Shown here: piece by piece, positions 49,938 through 58,842 of the stretch
Numbering within the stretch: position 1 is the stretch's first letter
Layout: every line of letters begins with the position of its first letter
Program-made: the position numbers and the translations under genes
NCBI RefSeq assembly: GCF_024171765.1
Contig: NZ_JAMTCI010000001.1
Coordinates: 1,217,137 to 1,281,136, forward strand
Source of the DNA: Williamsia deligens
Lineage (GTDB): Bacteria; Actinomycetota; Actinomycetes; Mycobacteriales; Mycobacteriaceae
Direction: 5' to 3'
DNA: 64,000 nt
Notes under the pieces: model-generated
What the model was told of the DNA's origin: nothing
Database searches by the model: none
What the model saw: only the letters and a program-made list of their open reading frames with translations

Positions 49938-51997
49938 GGCAAGAACTCGGCGGGGGTGAACCAGGTCCGACGCAGTCGATGGACGGCGATCCCGGCGCGT
50001 CGACACCTGCCCCGGATCCTGCGCTCACCTCGCGGCTCGCCCAGCTCGACCACGCGGTGGTCGCGCTGCGGGACGCGCCCGAGTTCTCCAAGAGCACCAA
50101 GGTGCGGCGCGTCCTGGACTCGCTGACCCGGGTGCTCGCACAGAAGGGCGGCTGCGAGGCAGTTCGTGATCGGGCCGGTGCGCTCGAGGACGCGGGTCTG
50201 TTCTCGGGCACCGACTGGGGACATCCCGACATCCTCGTCCCGGGCATCGTCGGATCCAGTCTGCGCAGCGGTCACGCCGACACCGTCGCGATGGAGGCGA
50301 CCAGCGAGCTTCGTCTGGTCGCTGTCGCGGCCGGTGAACTGGTCCACCCCGCGATCGACGCCGACGACGCCCGACGGTTCCTCTCGCAGGTGCTGGCCAT
50401 GAACCTCGACGTGCTGTTCACGCCGCCGTCGGAGTCCGAGCGGGTCCGTCTGGGCCGCACGGCCCTCCTCATCCGCGACCTCTTCGGCTACGTCGCCGAG
50501 CAGATCGGCTACGACAGCGTCCTCGACCAACTCGTCGACGAGATCTGGCGCATCCTGCGACAGCGACCGATCCAGGTGGAGCAGGTGACCGCGATGGTCA
50601 CGCGCATCGCGATCTATCGCGACGACCCCGACGTGGACCTCGGCACATCAGGTCAAGGCCTCGACCGGCTCATCACCGCCCTCTTCGGCACCACCGACGC
50701 CTGCCGGGAGGACCCCGGTGTCGACGTGTACCGCTCACGCCTGGAGGTGATGGACGCCGGCGGCCTGCAGTTCGAGGCCGGCGGATTCGCGCGTGCGATG
50801 CACGACACCGGGCTCGTCTCCCCGTATCACGCTGCGCTGCTGCGGTATCTGGTGGAGACGAACCCGCATCTGCTCCCCGAGGCGCTCGGCCTGTCCGACG
50901 TCGGACGCACCTCCCTGCAGCGGTTCCCGGACCTGGTCTACCGGCTCGTCGACGTCGCGGTGCATCCCCAGACGGCACAGAGCATCTACGGCCTGGCGCT
51001 CATGCTCGATCGCGGGATCCTCCATCAGCCGCCGATCGTCCCGTCGCTGTGGCGTCAGATCGCGCTGCCACTGGCACCCGGGGCGCGGGAGCGCCTGCGC
51101 CTCGCGTTCGGCGACGCACCCGATCCCGCCGCGAGGCTCGTCGCCGGGATCCTGTCCATGCTCGGTCAACCGCTCGGCGTCGGACAGGGTGACAACCCGA
51201 CGTGCCAGTCCGCGCGGGCGCTGTCGATGTGGGCCTACAACGATCCCGACTACCTCCTGCAGATGGTGGTGTGGGCCGCACGTGACGAGGAGATCGTCAT
51301 GCACTTCGAGGGGCAGTCGCTCTCGTCGACCGCGAGCGAGGGCGGCGTCGCCACGAGCGATCCGATCGACCTCGACCCGGTGTCACTGCTGCTGGTCCCC
51401 CACCTCGACCGGATCTACGCCGAGATGGTGCGCCGCTGCGCCGATCGCCCCGGTGACCCCCACCGTTGGGTGAACCCGGAGTTCCACGGGTGGTGGTCGT
51501 GGCGGGAGTTCCACATCGACGTGGACGTCGAGACCGGCGACATCGTCGACGTCCACGGGTTCCTGCGCCAGTTCCACGCCTCGTATCACCCCGCCTACAA
51601 CGGGGATCAGCCGCTGATCCACCCGCAACCGGCCGGGGTCGCGGTCACCGACAGCGCGGCGCGGTATGTCGGGTGGCACGCCATCACCATCCTGCGTGTC
51701 GCGGCCGATCCCGACGGCGTCATGCGCGTGTACTTCTTCAACCCCAACAACGACAGCGGCCAGGACTGGGGGGACGGCGTCGTCGTCGGCACCGCGGGCA
51801 ACGGTGAACGGCACGGCGAGGGGTCACTCCCCTTCGACCAGTTCGCGTCGCGGCTGTACATCTTCCACGCCGACCCCCTCGAGGACGGCGAGCCCGACGC
51901 CGTGCCCGCCGAGGACGTCGACCGCATCGTCGGCTACATGCGGCGCAGCTGGGCGACCGACCGCCTTCCCCCTGCCGCCCCGTCCGCGGAGGGCTGA
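49934..51997 (+). CDS. Large protein with papain-like Cys/His/Asn pattern, unknown family
   Basis: 687 residues from GTG, overlapping the ATP-grasp stop by four bases. The N-terminal ~420 residues are mostly helical with no recognised domain (VVALRDAPEFSKSTKVRRVL, LLIRDLFGYVAEQIGYDSVL). The C-terminal third has an enzyme-like layout: Cys424 in NPTCQSARALSMWAYNDPDY, His582 in YVGWHAITILRVAADPDG and Asn603/605 in MRVYFFNPNNDSGQDWGDGV. The spacing (158, then 21-23 residues) is close to that of papain-like peptidases and transglutaminases. There is no signal peptide. It may cleave or cross-link what the ATP-grasp enzyme makes. Function unknown. Confidence 0.75.
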   Translation: MRQELGGGEPGPTQSMDGDPGASTPAPDPALTSRLAQLDHAVVALRDAPEFSKSTKVRRVLDSLTRVLAQKGGCEAVRDRAGALEDAGLFSGTDWGHPDILVPGIVGSSLRSGHADTVAMEATSELRLVAVAAGELVHPAIDADDARRFLSQVLAMNLDVLFTPPSESERVRLGRTALLIRDLFGYVAEQIGYDSVLDQLVDEIWRILRQRPIQVEQVTAMVTRIAIYRDDPDVDLGTSGQGLDRLITALFGTTDACREDPGVDVYRSRLEVMDAGGLQFEAGGFARAMHDTGLVSPYHAALLRYLVETNPHLLPEALGLSDVGRTSLQRFPDLVYRLVDVAVHPQTAQSIYGLALMLDRGILHQPPIVPSLWRQIALPLAPGARERLRLAFGDAPDPAARLVAGILSMLGQPLGVGQGDNPTCQSARALSMWAYNDPDYLLQMVVWAARDEEIVMHFEGQSLSSTASEGGVATSDPIDLDPVSLLLVPHLDRIYAEMVRRCADRPGDPHRWVNPEFHGWWSWREFHIDVDVETGDIVDVHGFLRQFHASYHPAYNGDQPLIHPQPAGVAVTDSAARYVGWHAITILRVAADPDGVMRVYFFNPNNDSGQDWGDGVVVGTAGNGERHGEGSLPFDQFASRLYIFHADPLEDGEPDAVPAEDVDRIVGYMRRSWATDRLPPAAPSAEG

Positions 51998-52059
51998 GCG
52001 ATGACGACCTCCGACGTCTCGATCGTGACCGCGGTGCACCCCGACAGAAGGGCCCTCCT

Positions 52060-52560
52060 GTGACCATCACCGTCGTTGCCGGGAACCCCAAGCCGGCCTC
52101 ACGCACTCTCGACGCCGCGACGCGGCTGGCCCACGCGCTCACCGGTGCCGCGCCGGATCATGTCGTCGACGTCATCATCCTCGGTGCCGGCCTTCTCGGC
52201 TGGGGTGACCCGGACGTGAAGGCCGCGGTGACGACCGTCGCCGAGTCGGATCTGGTCGTGGTCGCCAGCCCGACGTTCAAGGCCACCTACACCGGCGTGC
52301 TGAAGCTGTTCCTGGACCAGTTCGCCGGTGGCGACGGGCTGCGCGACGTGGTCGCGGTGCCCCTGATGCTCGGCGCCGGCCCCGCTCACGCGATGGCGCC
52401 GGATCTCCTGCTCAAGCCCGTCCTCGTCGAGCTGGGTGCTGTCACGCCCGCGCCCGGGCTCTACCTGATCGACTCGACCTACACGACCGACACCGCGATC
52501 TCGGACTACGTCGAGCGCTGGGGCCCTGCGCTGACGTCCCGACTGTCCACGGAACCCTGA
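52060..52560 (+). CDS. NADPH-dependent FMN reductase
   Basis: 166 residues from GTG. The flavodoxin-like fold shows TITVVAGNPKPASRTLDAAT (the FMN phosphate loop), VVVASPTFKATYTGVLKLFL (the PxYxxxxxGxLK motif) and LMLGAGPAHAMAPDLLLKPV. It gives reduced FMN to partners or reduces quinones and azo compounds. It is 62 bases after the papain-like protein, on the same strand; cotranscription is possible but unproven. Confidence 0.92.
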   Translation: MTITVVAGNPKPASRTLDAATRLAHALTGAAPDHVVDVIILGAGLLGWGDPDVKAAVTTVAESDLVVVASPTFKATYTGVLKLFLDQFAGGDGLRDVVAVPLMLGAGPAHAMAPDLLLKPVLVELGAVTPAPGLYLIDSTYTTDTAISDYVERWGPALTSRLSTEP

Positions 52561-52575
52561 GGTCCTAGCTCGCCG

Positions 52576-53229
52576 TCACCGCTCGATCGACCACCCGTCG
52601 GGGCCGTTGACGATGACGCGGGCGGCGCGCGTCGCCGTCGACGACACCATCTCGGCATTGGGATCGTCGACGTCTGCGATCCACGCGCGGGCCGCCGTCG
52701 GCGTCTTCCCGAACTCGACATGCCTGGCCAGCAGACGGTCACGACGTGTCGACTCGTCGGCGGTCACGAACCAGACGGCGTCCATCGCGGCTCTCGCCGA
52801 CGCCCACGCCGGATCGTCGAGCAGGAGATAGTTGCCCTCGGTGACCACGAGCCGGGCCTCGGGCACCACCACCAGGGCGGCGGCCACCGGTTGCTCCAGC
52901 GTCCGCTCGAACCCGGGCGCGTAGACGGGTTGCTCGGTCTCGCGGCGGACCCGCTCGAGGAGAGCCGCGTACCCCGCCGCGTCGAAGGTGTCGGGCGCGC
53001 CCTTCCGGCCGAGTGCTCCCAGACGCCGCAGTTGGTCGTCGGCCAGATGGAAGCCGTCCATCGGCACGAGTGCGGCCCAGCCCGGCCCCCGGAGTTCGTC
53101 GATCCGGGCGACGAGCGCCTCGCTCACCGTGGTCTTGCCCGCGCCAGGCGGTCCGGTGATGCCCAGGACAGCGCGCGCGTTCGCCCCGACCAGGTCGATG
53201 GCATCCCGGGCGAGAGTGTCGATCACCAC
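52576..53229 (-). CDS. P-loop nucleoside/nucleotide-kinase family protein
   Basis: 217 residues from GTG (53226 is also possible). Walker A GITGPPGAGKT is at residues ~27-37, followed by LVPMDGFHLADDQLRRLG (the acceptor-binding DGFH of uridine/pantothenate-kinase relatives). VVTEGNYLLLDDPAWASARA and FVTADESTRRDRLLARHVEF are the lid and Walker-B areas. Related to the YggC/YfhH group near PanK and Udk. The substrate is unclear. Confidence 0.88.
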   Translation of the reverse strand: MVIDTLARDAIDLVGANARAVLGITGPPGAGKTTVSEALVARIDELRGPGWAALVPMDGFHLADDQLRRLGALGRKGAPDTFDAAGYAALLERVRRETEQPVYAPGFERTLEQPVAAALVVVPEARLVVTEGNYLLLDDPAWASARAAMDAVWFVTADESTRRDRLLARHVEFGKTPTAARAWIADVDDPNAEMVSSTATRAARVIVNGPDGWSIER

Positions 53230-53272
53230 CGCGACGACTGTAGACGTCCTCGGAGACGACGACTCCCACATG

Positions 53273-54034
53273 TCACATGGCCAGCCCGCCGTCGACTGGC
53301 AGGACCGCGCCGGTGATGTATCCGGCCTCTGTCGACGCGAGGAACGCGACAGCAGCGGCCATCTCGTCCGGGTCGCCGAAGCGCCCCAGGGGAATGCCGG
53401 CCTCCGTCTGCGCCCGGATGCCGTCGGGGATGGAGGCAATCATTCGGGTGTCGGCATTCGGCGAGATCGCGTTCACCGTCACGCCGAACACGGCCAGTTC
53501 CTTGGCGACGGTTTTCGTGAAGCCGATGATGCCGGCTTTCGCCGCGGCGTAGTTGGCCTGGCCGACGTTGCCGTGGAGGCCGGTGTATGAGGTGACGTTG
53601 ACGATGCGACCGTGGTGCTGGGCTCGGAACGAGGGGATGCAGGCCTGCGTGAAGTGGAAAGCTCCCGTCAGGTGAACCCCGAGGACGGCGTTCCAGTCCT
53701 CGGCCGTCAGCTTCCAGACCCTTCGGTCTCGGAGGATTCCCGCGTTGTTGACCAGGACATCGACCCGGCCGGTGTGCTCCACGGCAACGGCGACGACGTG
53801 GTCGACCTGGGTGCGGTCCGACACATCCGCACCCACGGCGATCGCGCCGATCCCCGCCGCTGCCGCAGAGAGCACATCCTCGTCCACGTCGACGGCGACG
53901 ACCGTTGCTCCTGATGCAGCGAACAGCGTCGCAATGCTCAGCCCCACACCTCGTCCAGCGCCGGTCACGATCACGGTCTGCCCGGAGAAGTCGAACTCCA
54001 GAGTGGGCGGACGATCGGGCCGCGGTGTGTTCAC
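53273..54034 (-). CDS. SDR-family 3-oxoacyl reductase / 3-hydroxyacyl-CoA dehydrogenase
   Basis: 253 residues from GTG, overlapping the thiolase stop (GTGA). The cofactor motif is [24 protein letters not shown] is in [15 protein letters not shown], and the catalytic Ser-Tyr-Lys appears as [14 protein letters not shown] and [16 protein letters not shown]. The FabG-like end is [14 protein letters not shown]. As the thiolase partner it should oxidise 3-hydroxyacyl-CoA to 3-oxoacyl-CoA in this catabolic set. The chain or ring substrate is unknown. Confidence 0.93.
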   Translation of the reverse strand: MNTPRPDRPPTLEFDFSGQTVIVTGAGRGVGLSIATLFAASGATVVAVDVDEDVLSAAAAGIGAIAVGADVSDRTQVDHVVAVAVEHTGRVDVLVNNAGILRDRRVWKLTAEDWNAVLGVHLTGAFHFTQACIPSFRAQHHGRIVNVTSYTGLHGNVGQANYAAAKAGIIGFTKTVAKELAVFGVTVNAISPNADTRMIASIPDGIRAQTEAGIPLGRFGDPDEMAAAVAFLASTEAGYITGAVLPVDGGLAM

Positions 54035-55236
54035 AGTGCCACCTCGAAGAGACCGGCGGCACCCATACCGCCGCCGACGCACATCGAGACCACGACCCAA
54101 CGGACCCCGCGGCGTCGTCCCTCGACCAGAGCATGACCGACGAGCCGGGCACCGGTCATGCCGTACGGATGCCCCAGCGCGATGGCGCCACCATCGACGT
54201 TCATCTTGTCCGGATCGATGCCGAGGACGTCGCGCGAGTAGACCGCCTGAGATGCAAAAGCCTCGTTGAGTTCCCAGAGCCCGACGTCGTCCACGGACAG
54301 CGAATGGTTCTGCAGGAGTCTCGGGATCGCGGTCACCGGACCGATGCCCATCTCTTCGGGAGAACACCCTGTGACGGCCATGCCGCGGTAGAAGCCGAGG
54401 GGGATGACACCCCGCCGACTGGCCTCGCTCGCCTCCATCATGACGACCGCGGCCGCGCCGTCCGACAGCTGCGACGCATTCCCCGCCGTCACGGTGGGTA
54501 CTTCACTGGCGTCACCGGGAGCGAGGACCGGCCTGAGCGCCCCGAGCCTGTCAGCCGTGGTGGGTCGGATGCCCTCGTCGTGGGTCAGCGTCACCTCCTC
54601 TTCGGTGACCTCGCCGGTCTCACGGTCGTGCACCTTCTTGACCACGGTGATCGGCGCGATCTCGGAGGCGAACCGGCCTGTGTCCCTGGCAGCAGCGGCG
54701 CGCTCCTGCGACTGGAGACCCATGAGGTCCTGGGCCTGCCTGCTCACGTCATACCGCTCGGCGACGACCTCGGCGGTGCGCAGCATGGGCCAGTACACGC
54801 CGGGCGCATTCTGTTCGAGCCAACCGTCCGCGGCGCGATGGGTGTTGCGGTGCGCGTTCTGGACCAACGAGATCGACTCGACACCCCCGCCGATGGTCAC
54901 GGTCATGTTTTCGTGCACCACCTGTCGACCCGCCGCGGCGATCGCCATGAGTCCTGACGCGCACTGACGATCGACCGTCGACCCCGGAACGGTGACCGGC
55001 AGCCCTGCGCGCAGCGATGCCTGGCGCGCGACGTTGAAGCCCGTGGTGCCCTCCTGCATGGCGCAGCCCAACACCACGTCCTCGACCTCCGACGGGTGGA
55101 CGCCCGCGCGCTCGACAGCGTGACGTATGGCGTGCCCCGCCAGTTCCTGTCCGGACGTGTCGTTGAAGGCGCCGCGGTAGGCCTTGCCGATCGGCGTGCG
55201 TGCCACCGAGACGATCGCTGCTTCTCTCTGACTCAT
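54031..55236 (-). CDS. Thiolase (acetyl-CoA acyltransferase)
   Basis: 401 residues. The acyl-enzyme cysteine is Cys92 ([16 protein letters not shown]). [34 protein letters not shown] (catalytic His) and [14 protein letters not shown] (acid/base Cys) follow. This is a degradative FadA/FadI-like thiolase releasing acetyl-CoA from 3-oxoacyl-CoA. First of a two-gene operon with the SDR, it is divergent from the CoA ligase with a motif-bearing 150-base region between them. Confidence 0.95.
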   Translation of the reverse strand: MSQREAAIVSVARTPIGKAYRGAFNDTSGQELAGHAIRHAVERAGVHPSEVEDVVLGCAMQEGTTGFNVARQASLRAGLPVTVPGSTVDRQCASGLMAIAAAGRQVVHENMTVTIGGGVESISLVQNAHRNTHRAADGWLEQNAPGVYWPMLRTAEVVAERYDVSRQAQDLMGLQSQERAAAARDTGRFASEIAPITVVKKVHDRETGEVTEEEVTLTHDEGIRPTTADRLGALRPVLAPGDASEVPTVTAGNASQLSDGAAAVVMMEASEASRRGVIPLGFYRGMAVTGCSPEEMGIGPVTAIPRLLQNHSLSVDDVGLWELNEAFASQAVYSRDVLGIDPDKMNVDGGAIALGHPYGMTGARLVGHALVEGRRRGVRWVVVSMCVGGGMGAAGLFEVAL

Positions 55237-55267
55237 GGGACGCAGCGTCGCAGTGTTCTACCCATAA

Positions 55268-55364
55268 GTCAATAATTCGACCCGCCGTTTAAATCGCGGC
55301 CACCTCACCCTTGACGCAGGCGTCCGAGGGCACCATGATCGACCAATAGTTCAATTTTTCGACC
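55268..55364. promoter_or_regulatory. Repeated candidate operators between thiolase and CoA-ligase genes
   Basis: Two near-identical 15-base copies, GTCAATAATTCGACC (55268-55282) and TTCAATTTTTCGACC (55350-55364), lie in an unusually A+T-rich stretch of the divergent promoter. They match at 12 of 15 positions. Each has the imperfect palindrome form (G/T)TCAA-n4-TCGAC. A similar copy lies before the reductase operon (63696-63709). The local TetR (58107) is the likely binder; this is inferred. Confidence 0.6.
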
Positions 55365-55386
55365 GCGCGACCGGCCAGGAGTTCCG

Positions 55387-56799
55387 ATGTCCCAGAAGCC
55401 CATTCCCTATTACTGGTCCAGCGTCGACTGGGAGAAGCTAGTGGCGGACTACCCGCCGCCTCCGCACTTCGACGCAGCCATGGCCGGGCTGTCTGATGAA
55501 GCCGTGCACGAACTGCAGAACGCCCGCTTTCTCGCGCGGATGGACGATGCGTGGCGGGTCCCGTTCTATCGGGAACGCTGGACGGCTGCCGGCCTGGAGC
55601 CCGGGGACATCCGCTGCCTCGACGACCTGGCCCTCGTCCCGACCTTCACCAGCGAAGACCTCAAGCACAGCGCGGAGAGGACCCCGCCGTTCGGCGACCA
55701 CCAGACATTCGCGCTGGCCGATATGAGCACGCCGTTGAAGATCCAGTCGAGCGGCGGAACGTCTGGCCTGCCCCGACCCACACTCTTCGACCCGATCGCG
55801 TGGGAGGTGCAGGCAATCCAGTTCGCGAGAGCCTTTGTGGCACAGGGATCTGAGGTCGGCGACATCCTCCAGATCACTCTGACCAACAGTCTCGCCAACA
55901 CGGCGTGGTGCTCCTCGACGGCTGCGATGCACTGGTCGGGCATGGTGCCTCTGACGACGGGTTCCGGTGCCGTCACGAGCTCTGTGCGCCAGCTCGAGCT
56001 CGCTCGGGAATGGGGCACAGCCGGGTGGGTCGCATTCGGCGAGTACCTGAAGATCCTCGCCGAGACGGCGGAGAACACCGGCATCGACCTGCGCAAGGAT
56101 CTGCCGACCCGCTTCATCCACACCTATCTCGGTGTCGACACCGACGGCCACCTGCGGCGCCTCCTGGAGGACGCCTGGGGAGCGCCCGTGTACGACAACT
56201 ACGGGACCCATGAGGTCGGACTCATCGGCTACGAGTGCCGGGGGCAGAACGGCTTGCACGTCAACGACGACACCGCGGTGCTGCAGATCGTGGATCGTGA
56301 GACCGGTCAGCCTCTGCCCGACGGTGGAGCGGGGAACATCGTCGTCACGAGCCTGCACCGATCGGTGCCCCCCATCATCAGGTACGACCTGCGGGACCTC
56401 ATGCGTCGGGAGTCGCGCACCCTGTGCGCGTGCGGCGCACGCACGACCAAGCTGTCCGGCTTCCTGGGCAGGAGCGACGAGATGGTGAAGCTTCGGGCGA
56501 CCAGCGTCTATCCCCGTGCTGCCCAGGACACCGTCCAGGGTGACGAACGCTCGACGGGCGAGTTCCTGTGCGTCGTGGAAAAAGTCGGGGCCGGCCTCGC
56601 CGAGCGCGAACGGATGACCGTGCGGGTCGAGGCGCGGCGGGGGGTCGACGAGGCGGCCCTGCACGCGGACATGGCCCAGGGTCTGAAGGTCCTGTTCGGA
56701 GTGGGTGTGGACGTCGACATCGTCCCGGCCGGCTCACTGGCGGAGTTCACGGGCCTCGGCGGCGAAGGCAAGGTCAAGCGGCTCCTGGATCTCCGATGA
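55387..56799 (+). CDS. PaaK-like acyl/aryl-CoA ligase
   Basis: 470 residues. The AMP-binding loop is SSGGTSGLPR (residues 121-130). Other marks are YDNYGTHEVGLIGYECRGQN (adenylate motif), PIIRYDLRDLMRRESRTLCA and GRSDEMVKLRATSVYPRAAQ (hinge with catalytic region). It is of phenylacetate-CoA-ligase type, making an acyl-CoA from an aromatic or cyclic acid with ATP. First gene of a unit with SDR, VOC and TetR. The substrate is not evident from sequence. Confidence 0.92.
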   Translation: MSQKPIPYYWSSVDWEKLVADYPPPPHFDAAMAGLSDEAVHELQNARFLARMDDAWRVPFYRERWTAAGLEPGDIRCLDDLALVPTFTSEDLKHSAERTPPFGDHQTFALADMSTPLKIQSSGGTSGLPRPTLFDPIAWEVQAIQFARAFVAQGSEVGDILQITLTNSLANTAWCSSTAAMHWSGMVPLTTGSGAVTSSVRQLELAREWGTAGWVAFGEYLKILAETAENTGIDLRKDLPTRFIHTYLGVDTDGHLRRLLEDAWGAPVYDNYGTHEVGLIGYECRGQNGLHVNDDTAVLQIVDRETGQPLPDGGAGNIVVTSLHRSVPPIIRYDLRDLMRRESRTLCACGARTTKLSGFLGRSDEMVKLRATSVYPRAAQDTVQGDERSTGEFLCVVEKVGAGLAERERMTVRVEARRGVDEAALHADMAQGLKVLFGVGVDVDIVPAGSLAEFTGLGGEGKVKRLLDLR

Positions 56800-57566
56800 C
56801 CGGGCCGCTGAGCGACTGGTTCTCGCTGCAGGACAAGGTCGTCGTCGTCACGGGCGCATCCGCGGGACTGGGGGCCGTCTTCGCCGAGACCTTCGCGCGC
56901 GCAGGCGCGGACGTGGTCGTCGGCGCCCGGCGGCCCGACCGCCTCCGGGTGACGGTCGACGCTGTCACGGCCCACGGCCGTAGGGCGCTGGCCGTACGGA
57001 CGGACGTGTCGGTGCCAGAGGACTGCGACGAGCTCGTGCAACAGGCAGTCGAGGAGTTCGGCCATGTCGACGTGCTCGTGAACAACGCCGGCGTCGCAGG
57101 GGCGGTCCCTGCCACGCGGGAGACTCCCGAGCAGTTCCGATCTGTCGTCGACGTCAACCTTCACGGTTCCTACTGGATGGCGCAGGCGTGCGCGCGAGTC
57201 ATGCGGCCGGGCAGTTCGATCATCAACATCTCGAGCGTGCTCGCCGTCACGACAGCAGGGCTACCCCAGGCGGCCTACTCCGCCAGCAAAGCAGCCTTGA
57301 TCGGACTGACCCGCGACCTGGCGCAGCAGTGGGGTCGCCGCAGGGGCATCAGGGTCAACGCACTCGCCCCCGGATTCTTCGAGAGCGAGATGACCGAGGC
57401 GTACACCGCCCAGTACATCGACGAGGTGCTGATGCCGCGCGTGCTCCTGGGTCGCGCAGGCATCCCCGAGGAGCTGGCGACGACGGCGGTCTGGTTGGCC
57501 TCGCCGGCAGCGGGATTCGTCACGGGCCACACGCTTCTCGTCGACGGTGGCATGTCCATCACCTGA
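56796..57566 (+). CDS. SDR-family oxidoreductase
   Basis: 256 residues, ATGA overlap with the ligase. VVVVTGASAGLGAVFAETFA is the cofactor loop, and ADVVVGARRPDRL suggests NADP preference (Arg pair). [32 protein letters not shown] and ASKAALIGLT hold the Ser/Tyr/Lys triad. It ends FVTGHTLLVDGGMSIT. It likely reduces or oxidises an alcohol/ketone of the acid or its CoA ester. Confidence 0.93.
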   Translation: MTGPLSDWFSLQDKVVVVTGASAGLGAVFAETFARAGADVVVGARRPDRLRVTVDAVTAHGRRALAVRTDVSVPEDCDELVQQAVEEFGHVDVLVNNAGVAGAVPATRETPEQFRSVVDVNLHGSYWMAQACARVMRPGSSIINISSVLAVTTAGLPQAAYSASKAALIGLTRDLAQQWGRRRGIRVNALAPGFFESEMTEAYTAQYIDEVLMPRVLLGRAGIPEELATTAVWLASPAAGFVTGHTLLVDGGMSIT

Positions 57567-57645
57567 CCCCGCTGCACAGGAACCCCCGGAAGTCCCCACC
57601 TCGCTCGTCCCGGCTCCCCCGCCGGATCCGATGAAAGGCCCTCAC

Positions 57646-58059
57646 ATGAAGTCGAACTCCGTCTACGGGATCAACATCGCCGTCAGCGACCTGGATCGTT
57701 GGACCCGTCAGTACGAGCAGGTGCTCGGCATCACCAGCGACCCCGTACCAGAGGAAGGTTTCGCGTTCCCTGGCATGCGCGGTTCGTCGTTCGACGTCGA
57801 CGGGTTCAAGCTCAACCTGATCACCAGTGCCGATCCGACCACATCGGTCGGCCGCTTCCTCGCCCGAAACGGTGACGGCGTCTTCCTGTTGTCGGTGCGC
57901 GTGGACGACGTCGAGCAGGCGAGCCAGGAGCTCCGCGACCTGGGCATCGATCCGCTCCTCGAGCAGACCAAGAGGGGGCCCGGGCACCTCCCGGTGAACT
58001 TCGTGCACCCCAAGGCGATGGCCGGAGTGCAGATCGAGCTCATCGAGGTCCCACGGTAA
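57646..58059 (+). CDS. VOC-superfamily protein (methylmalonyl-CoA epimerase/glyoxalase-like)
   Basis: 137 residues from ATG 57646 (GAAAGG upstream; ATG 57631 is possible). VYGINIAVSDLDRWTRQYEQ, VLGITSDPVPEEG, FLLSVRVDDVEQASQELRDL and VNFVHPKAMAGVQIELIEVP resemble methylmalonyl-CoA epimerase, including the HPK and E metal positions. In this operon it could epimerise or isomerise an acyl-CoA. Alternatively it is a glyoxalase-like detoxifier. Confidence 0.85.
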   Translation: MKSNSVYGINIAVSDLDRWTRQYEQVLGITSDPVPEEGFAFPGMRGSSFDVDGFKLNLITSADPTTSVGRFLARNGDGVFLLSVRVDDVEQASQELRDLGIDPLLEQTKRGPGHLPVNFVHPKAMAGVQIELIEVPR

Positions 58060-58106
58060 AATTCCTCCGACGTCCTACTTCCCGGAGACAGCGAGCACAG
58101 ATCCGC

Positions 58107-58841
58107 ATGGCCAGAGGCGCGATGGTACGAGACGAAGTCGTGCGGGCGGCCACGAGGCTGTTCACGGAGCGCGGCATCCGTGGCGTGTCCCTGCAGGACA
58201 TCGCCGACGAGGTCGAACTGACCAAAGGCGCCCTGTACCACTACTTCAACAACCGCGACGACCTGTTACGCCAGGTGTTCGGCGACTGGATCACCGGTGA
58301 GTTCACGAGTCTGCAGGAGCACACATCGAGGTCGGGTACTGCGACCGACAAACTCCGTGACTACGTCCGCTACCACGTGTCGTCCGTGGTCGACAACATC
58401 GAGCTGTACAGTCTCTCCTTCTCGTCCGAGGCCGAGCTGCCTCCGGAGGTCCGCACAGAATTCCGTCACCTCAAGCGCCGCAGCGACAGCGTGCTGAAGG
58501 ACATCCTGAGCCAAGGCGTCTCCGACGGTGAGTTCGAGCTCCGCGACGAGAAGGTCATCGCCTTCGCCATCGACGGCATGTGCAACTGGCTGTGCCAGTG
58601 GTACGTGTCCGATGGCCCCAAGTCGGCCACCGAGATCGCCAACGACTTCAACGACCTCCTGCTCAGGGGCCTCCTAAGAGGGGACGGCGACGAGAGTCCT
58701 GTTCAGTCCGGCCGCACACACAGCCCGGCCGAGGCGGTCGAGTACCACGCCAGGGCCATACGGTTCCACAGCGAGCGCCTAGAGCAACTGCTGCCGTCAC
58801 TGACGGGCGACCATCCCGGCCCGACTCACGAGACTCCCTGA
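58107..58841 (+). CDS. TetR-family regulator of the catabolic cluster
   Basis: 244 residues. The helix-turn-helix is VRAATRLFTERGIRGVSLQD, then IADEVELTKGALYHYFNNRD (residues ~10-60). A TetR_C-like domain follows with WCQ-like aromatic residues (GMCNWLCQWYVSDGPKSATE). Last of the ligase operon, 47 bases after the VOC gene, and convergent with the acyl-CoA dehydrogenase. By analogy with KstR-type systems it would respond to a CoA-ester intermediate and bind the 55268-55364 motifs. Confidence 0.94.
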   Translation: MARGAMVRDEVVRAATRLFTERGIRGVSLQDIADEVELTKGALYHYFNNRDDLLRQVFGDWITGEFTSLQEHTSRSGTATDKLRDYVRYHVSSVVDNIELYSLSFSSEAELPPEVRTEFRHLKRRSDSVLKDILSQGVSDGEFELRDEKVIAFAIDGMCNWLCQWYVSDGPKSATEIANDFNDLLLRGLLRGDGDESPVQSGRTHSPAEAVEYHARAIRFHSERLEQLLPSLTGDHPGPTHETP

Positions 58842-58842
58842 C

